From NCBI GenBank assembly GCA_014649155.1, contig BMSM01000013.1, positions 62,001-126,000 of the forward strand: a stretch of 64,000 bases of DNA. Direction: 5' to 3'. The translations under genes and the position numbers were made by a program. Shown piece by piece: positions 60,491 to 64,000 of this stretch. This DNA comes from Streptomyces griseoviridis. GTDB lineage: Bacteria; Actinomycetota; Actinomycetes; Streptomycetales; Streptomycetaceae. Each line of letters starts with the position of its first letter. The first letter of the stretch is position 1. The notes beneath the pieces are model-generated. The model was not told where the DNA came from. It made no database searches and saw only the letters and a program-made list of their open reading frames with translations.

Positions 60491-61633
60491 ATGTCCGTTT
60501 CAGAATCAGAGCCCGCTCCGGACCCCAAGATCAAGACCATCGAGGAGCTGCACGACTACCTCTACAAGGGGCTCCAGCTGGAGCATGCGACGCTCCCGCC
60601 CTACCTGACCGCGCTCTACTCGCTGCATCCGGGGACAAACTCGGATGCCCGGCATGTCATCAGGGTCGTGGCCGTCGAGGAGATGCTGCACCTCACCCTG
60701 GTCGCCAACGTCCTGAACGCCGTGGGCGGGACGCCGGACCTCACCAAGCCGAACTTCGTGCCGAATTATCCGACGTACCTGCCGTGTGGTCCCACTTACT
60801 TCCAGGTCCATCTCCGGCCTTTCTCGCGCGAGGCTCTCGACACGTTCCTGAAGATCGAGAAGCCCCCAGAGGCAACTACCGAGGAAGACAGGTTCGTACC
60901 GGTGGACTGGACGGCTCTTGGACTGACGTCCGACGGCATGGCGCCGCCACCGGAGGAACTGGCGGAACTCAAGGAGTCCGGGTCAATCTTCGGCCTCGTC
61001 CCCGGAGAACCCACCAAGCGTTTCTCGAGCATCGGCGAGTTCTACGAGGAGATCATCCGGGGCATCAACCACCTGGAGGACCAGGCCCGTCAGGCAGGGA
61101 AGACGATTTTCACCGGCGACCGCGCCCGCCAGGTGACCCCCGAGTACTTCTACTCCGGCGGCGGCGACGTGATCGAGGTGGCCGGCCGCGACACCGCGGT
61201 CGCGGCGCTCAACCTCGTCGCAGAGCAGGGCGAAGGGCTGTACGGCGGCATCTACGACAGCCAGGGTGAACTCGCCCACTACTACAGGTTCCAGCAGCTG
61301 GAAAAGGGGTGCTACTACCAGAAGGGCGATGAGCCAGGCAAGCCTTCCGGCCCGACTCTGAACGTCGACTGGGATGCCGCCTATCCGGTGAAGCCGGATA
61401 TCAAGCTGACGGACCTCACGAGAGACCCGGAAATCCTGGCGGCGGCCGAGGAATTCAACCGGTTCTACGCCACCTTCCTGACCAACATCAACCTGGCCTA
61501 CAACGGTCAGCCTGACCTTCTGCTCAAGGCGGTCTGGGAGATGTTCCGCATGCGCGACAGCATGAACCGCCTCGTCCGCAACCCGCTCACAGGCCATCCA
61601 GGGGCGAACGCCGGCCCGACATTCGAGATCTAA
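60491..61633 (+). CDS. Ferritin-like protein, iminophenyl-pyruvate dimer synthase (VioB/RebD-like) domain
   Basis: 380 residues from ATG 60491, 58 bases after the GMC gene. The N-terminal bundle has iron-ligand type residues: LQLEHATLPPYL (Glu31) and VVAVEEMLHLTLV (Glu63/64, His67), the hallmark of the ferritin-like domain found in VioB/RebD and many stand-alone proteins. Later segments: FSSIGEFYEEIIRGINHLED, GELAHYYRFQQLEKGCYY. VioB-type enzymes join indole imines, but short relatives next to GMC oxidases have no assigned reaction. It may handle peroxide/iron or modify the product of the flavoenzyme. Confidence 0.82.
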   Translation: MSVSESEPAPDPKIKTIEELHDYLYKGLQLEHATLPPYLTALYSLHPGTNSDARHVIRVVAVEEMLHLTLVANVLNAVGGTPDLTKPNFVPNYPTYLPCGPTYFQVHLRPFSREALDTFLKIEKPPEATTEEDRFVPVDWTALGLTSDGMAPPPEELAELKESGSIFGLVPGEPTKRFSSIGEFYEEIIRGINHLEDQARQAGKTIFTGDRARQVTPEYFYSGGGDVIEVAGRDTAVAALNLVAEQGEGLYGGIYDSQGELAHYYRFQQLEKGCYYQKGDEPGKPSGPTLNVDWDAAYPVKPDIKLTDLTRDPEILAAAEEFNRFYATFLTNINLAYNGQPDLLLKAVWEMFRMRDSMNRLVRNPLTGHPGANAGPTFEI

Positions 61634-61655
61634 GACCGTCGACGGAGGCGGGATC

Positions 61656-62198
61656 ATGACGCAAAGCACGGACGCAGGAAAACAGCTGCGCGATTTCGTG
61701 AAGTTCTCTGCCACTGTGACCGGGTTCAGCGAGTTCGACCTCTGGGGAACCGGCCAGGCGGAGGGGTACTACAAGACGGTCCTGAATCAAGAAGGGCCGG
61801 ACGCGCTTCAGAAGGCGATGGCTTCCCATCCCCATACTGTCCCCGCCGATCCAGTCGTGAACAGCATCATCAAGCTCTGGTACGTCGGCGTCTGGTACGG
61901 CCCGGAACTGGTGGGACGCGTGGACGTGGCGGCCTGGACGGCGCCCGGGCGGAGCGGAGCGAAGCCCGCCGTCCCGGATTACAGCCGACCCGAGGGAACC
62001 CGCTCCTTGGCCGTGTCCGGACAGCACCAGGCCGGGGAGGATCCCGCGCACGGCGGACAGGAGCGCAAACCCCTGTTCGTCGTCTCCCCCGACGCCTACA
62101 CCGAGGGCCTGTTGTGGCGGGCGATCGGCGCCCACCCGTCCGGCGCCAAGGCCCCGGGCTACGGATCATGGGCCAATCCGCCCGTATTCGAGGACTGA
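61656..62198 (+). CDS. FAD-sorbitol-dehydrogenase small-subunit-like protein (PF12318 type)
   Basis: 180 residues, 22 bases after the ferritin-like gene, with GACGGAGGC upstream. FVKFSATVTGFSEFDLWGTGQAEGYYKTVL, IIKLWYVGVWYG and the C-terminal TEGLLWRAIGAHPSGAKAPGYGSWANPP follow the small subunit of membrane FAD-dependent sorbitol/sugar dehydrogenases. Classic members carry a Tat signal; this one has none, in agreement with its cytosolic GMC partner. No cytochrome c subunit is present, so the electron acceptor must differ. Confidence 0.75.
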   Translation: MTQSTDAGKQLRDFVKFSATVTGFSEFDLWGTGQAEGYYKTVLNQEGPDALQKAMASHPHTVPADPVVNSIIKLWYVGVWYGPELVGRVDVAAWTAPGRSGAKPAVPDYSRPEGTRSLAVSGQHQAGEDPAHGGQERKPLFVVSPDAYTEGLLWRAIGAHPSGAKAPGYGSWANPPVFED

Positions 62199-62215
62199 CA
62201 AGAGGAGGAACTGTC

Positions 62216-62317
62216 ATGACCAGCACGGTCCCGAACCTGGGTCCCGACAAGGTATCGCTCGGAGTGACGCCGACACTGTGGTGGAACGACGACTTTCCGC
62301 TTTACGCCCGAAGGTGA
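62216..62317 (+). pseudogene. Truncated start of a TIM-barrel sugar isomerase/epimerase-like gene
   Basis: A strong AGGAGG precedes ATG 62216. The peptide TSTVPNLGPDKVSLGVTPTL continues WWNDDFPLYARR and then stops. LGVTPTLWWNDDFP is like the first strand of xylose-isomerase-type TIM barrels (IolE family and 3-keto-glycoside-processing relatives). Similarity breaks at about 62305 and the frame ends at 62317, so the fourth gene of the row has been cut by recombination. The family call rests on 14 residues. Confidence 0.5.
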
Positions 62318-62573
62318 TCTCGCTGGCACACAGAACCATGCCTCCGTCGGCACAGACCTCGTGCTCGCTTCGCCGCGGCACCAGCCGAAGCACACCCGTC
62401 CGTGTCGACCAGGAAGGTGAACAGTTCCGTCCGTTCCACCACCAATCGCCCAGCAATCCAGCCACCAAGCTGATCTGGCACCCGCCACTGCCAGACCAGA
62501 CCACTGCCTTCGGCTCGACCGGGCCGACGTATCGGTAACGCGGCCCCGCCCACTCATTTGAACAGACCTAGAT
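62318..62573. other. Unassigned DNA between truncated gene and transposase fragment
   Basis: 256 bases without a credible start or recognisable domain on either strand. A minus-strand frame reads VWQWRVPDQLGGWIAGRLVV, which may be part of a decayed gene that I cannot name. The base composition stays A/T-richer than the flanking core. Confidence 0.35.
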
Positions 62574-62765
62574 GTGTTGTCCCGGGACGTTGGTGACACG
62601 CGTGCTGGCCTGACGGATGAGTCGGGGGCGTTGATCGCTCCGGTACTGGCTCCGGACCGGATGAGCCGGCCTGTGCGGGATCAGCGCCAGGTGGTGAACG
62701 GGATCTTGTGGAAGCTGTCCACCGGGGCTGCCTGGCGTCATTTGTGGTCCCGCGACGCGGGCTGG
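62574..62765 (+). pseudogene. N-terminal fragment of an IS5-family (DUF4096) transposase
   Basis: From GTG 62574 the frame reads AGLTDESGALIAPVLAPDRM, SRPVRDQRQVVNGILWKLST and GAAWRHL, matching the LTDxxWxxIxPLLP...DxRxVxxGILWxLRTGxPWRDLP opening of IS5-group transposases. Similarity stops near 62765, where the HU-like gene begins on the other strand. The catalytic domain is absent, so it is inactive. Confidence 0.65.
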
Positions 62766-62768
62766 GCG

Positions 62769-63074
62769 TTACGCGCTCTTCGGACTCTGGCGCACGGCGC
62801 TGCGCCCGGCCTCAGGGACGGGGCGCTCGCCGCGAGCCATCGCGGTGAACGCGGTGCCCGGGCGGAACACGATCCGCCTGCCTGCGGGGACCAAAACTCG
62901 TTCACCGGTCTGCGGATTGCGTGCCCGGCGCGCGGGGGTGTGGACCGCCTGGAGCCTGCCGAACTCGGTCACGGAGACGGCGTCGCCGTCCAGGACGCGC
63001 CGGACCAGAGTGTCCAGCACCACTTCCAGGGCTTCGGCGGCAGCCGACTCCGTACCGGCAAAGCCGTTGATCAC
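62769..63074 (-). CDS. HU-family DNA-binding protein
   Basis: 101 residues if started at GTG 63074 (VINGFAGTESAAAEALEVVLDTL); the 5' end is uncertain since no clear ribosome site is seen. The HU core is present: VLDGDAVSVTEFGRLQAVHTPARRARNPQTGERVLVPAGRRIVFRPGTAFTAM. The GFGxF position reads EFGRL, and a 20-residue tail (ARGERPVPEAGRSAVRQSPK) ends where the transposase fragment stops. HU proteins bend and compact DNA. The tail may come from the insertion. Confidence 0.75.
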   Translation of the reverse strand: MINGFAGTESAAAEALEVVLDTLVRRVLDGDAVSVTEFGRLQAVHTPARRARNPQTGERVLVPAGRRIVFRPGTAFTAMARGERPVPEAGRSAVRQSPKSA

Positions 63075-63102
63075 CTCTTCGGCCGGACATAGGTTCCGTC
63101 GT

Positions 63103-63975
63103 ATGACGAATCTCCGGATCGGTGTGATGTACGACCGCGACTGGGTGCCCGAGGAGTTGCCCGCCTTCGCGCGGCGGGCCGAGGCGCTCGGCGCGGACGA
63201 CCTGTGGGTGGTGGAGGACCTGCGCTGGAACGGCGGGGTGTCGGCGGCGGCCGTGGCGCTGGGCGCGACCAAGCGGCTGCGGGTGGGCATCGGGATCGCC
63301 CCCGCGCCGTTGCGCAGCCCGGCCCTGCTGGCGATGGAACTGGCCACGCTGGCGAGGGTGTTCCCCGGCCGCCTGGTGGCCGGGATCGGCCATGGCGTAC
63401 GGGAGTGGATGGAGCAGGTCGGGGTGGCGCCGCGCTCTCCGCTGGCCCTGCTGGAGGAGACGATCACCGCTGTGCGGGCGCTGCTGCACGGGGAACGGGT
63501 CACGGTGGACGGACGGGAGGTGCGGATCGACGGCATCGAGCTGGTGCATCCGCCCGCCGAGCCGCCGCCGCTGGTGGCGGGGGTGGTACGGCCGCGCTCG
63601 CTGGAGCTGTCCGGGCGGGTCGCGGACGGCACGCTGATCGCCGAGGGCCACGGCCCGCGGGACCTGGTGCACATCCGGGCGCTGCTGGCCAAGGGCGGCG
63701 CGTGTGACGGCCACACGCTGAACGTGTTCGCGTTCGCCTGCGTCGGCGACGACCCCGAGGAGGTCGCGCGGACCCTGCACCCGCACACCGAGGGGCACGG
63801 CGCCTGGCTGGGCCGCCCGCAGGAGGAGGTCTTCACCGTCTCCGGCGACGCCGCCGGGGCCGCGGCACGGATCGACGCGCTGCGGGAGTCGGGCGCCGAC
63901 ACCGTCGTCCTCCGGTTCGTCGGCGCTGAGCCGCTGCGGCAGATGGAAGCGGTCCTGGAGGCCGCCCGGCGCTGA
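63103..63975 (+). CDS. LLM-class flavin/F420-dependent oxidoreductase
   Basis: 290 residues from ATG 63103. Luciferase-like barrel: RIGVMYDRDWVPEELPAFARRAEALGADDLWVVEDL, LRVGIGIAPAPLRSPALLAMELATL, PGRLVAGIGHGVREWMEQVG, and PPPLVAGVVRPRSLELSGRVADG. These match F420-dependent oxidoreductases, with coenzyme F420 as the usual cofactor in actinomycetes. The substrate is unknown. It starts 28 bases from the divergent HU-like gene. Confidence 0.9.
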   Translation: MTNLRIGVMYDRDWVPEELPAFARRAEALGADDLWVVEDLRWNGGVSAAAVALGATKRLRVGIGIAPAPLRSPALLAMELATLARVFPGRLVAGIGHGVREWMEQVGVAPRSPLALLEETITAVRALLHGERVTVDGREVRIDGIELVHPPAEPPPLVAGVVRPRSLELSGRVADGTLIAEGHGPRDLVHIRALLAKGGACDGHTLNVFAFACVGDDPEEVARTLHPHTEGHGAWLGRPQEEVFTVSGDAAGAAARIDALRESGADTVVLRFVGAEPLRQMEAVLEAARR

Positions 63976-64000
63976 CCCGCCATGCGTCGACACGCAGGTC

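Noticed and set aside
62302..62553. Minus-strand frame with VWQWRVPDQLGGWIAG as a gene
   Set aside because: No start site or known family; the neighbourhood is decayed, so it is left as unassigned DNA.

Overview
The window is very GC-rich, with strong third-position G/C bias, GTG and TTG starts, a long chaplin, an SsgA-like protein, an NsdA/NsdB-type regulator, DUF397 and SPW-repeat proteins, and many secreted hydrolases. This points to a Streptomyces chromosome, probably a variable (arm-like) part of it. No rRNA, tRNA or CRISPR array was seen.

Layout. 1-9.6 kb: two PRC-barrel proteins (the first cut by the window edge), an ECF41-type sigma factor divergent from its AhpD-like partner with two matching promoter-like motifs, an aldo/keto reductase divergent from a LysR regulator, a DinB protein, a glyoxalase-adenosine deaminase pair, and a family 19 chitinase preceded by two DasR-like boxes. 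9.6-16.4 kb: an SDR/DUF2867 protein, a photolyase and a frameshifted MerR-type regulator (a probable former light-response cluster), small membrane stress proteins, a deaminase and a sortase-type chaplin with a BldN-like promoter. 16.6-29.2 kb: an S33 peptidase, asparagine synthetase, a baeRF-type protein, a Gfo/Idh/MocA dehydrogenase, a PAS/degenerate-PP2C protein, an Nsd-type regulator divergent from a phosphotransferase-fold protein, and a secreted amidase. 29.2-44.7 kb: universal stress protein, DUF397, DUF2795, a carotenoid-desaturase-like flavoprotein with a kinase remnant in front, an MpaB-type oxygenase, a Cys-rich copper-binding protein, a metallophosphoesterase-LamG protein, a sirtuin, a large subtilase, an SsgA-like protein and a DUF5937/ArsR regulator.

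44.7-46.2 kb is a gene graveyard: an MFS exporter C-terminus broken by several frameshifts, a sugar ABC permease with an internal deletion, the start of its partner permease, and an inverted piece of a permease EAA loop. It lies directly before an intact secreted GH127 beta-L-arabinofuranosidase, suggesting that an oligosaccharide uptake operon has been lost. At 49.6 kb a 186-bp inverted-repeat element has changed the 3' end of a RidA gene.

52.2-62.8 kb has visibly more A/T, decayed genes and transposase scraps, and looks acquired. It holds a TetR-amidohydrolase-esterase module, a dead TetR gene, a receiver/thioredoxin-reductase-like flavoprotein without the CxxC, and a gene row made of a GMC flavoprotein, a ferritin-like protein, a sorbitol-dehydrogenase-type small subunit and a truncated TIM-barrel start. 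This row is the best candidate for an undescribed system: I infer a soluble sugar or glycoside dehydrogenase with an unusual redox partner set. The window ends with an HU-like protein and an F420-type (LLM) oxidoreductase.
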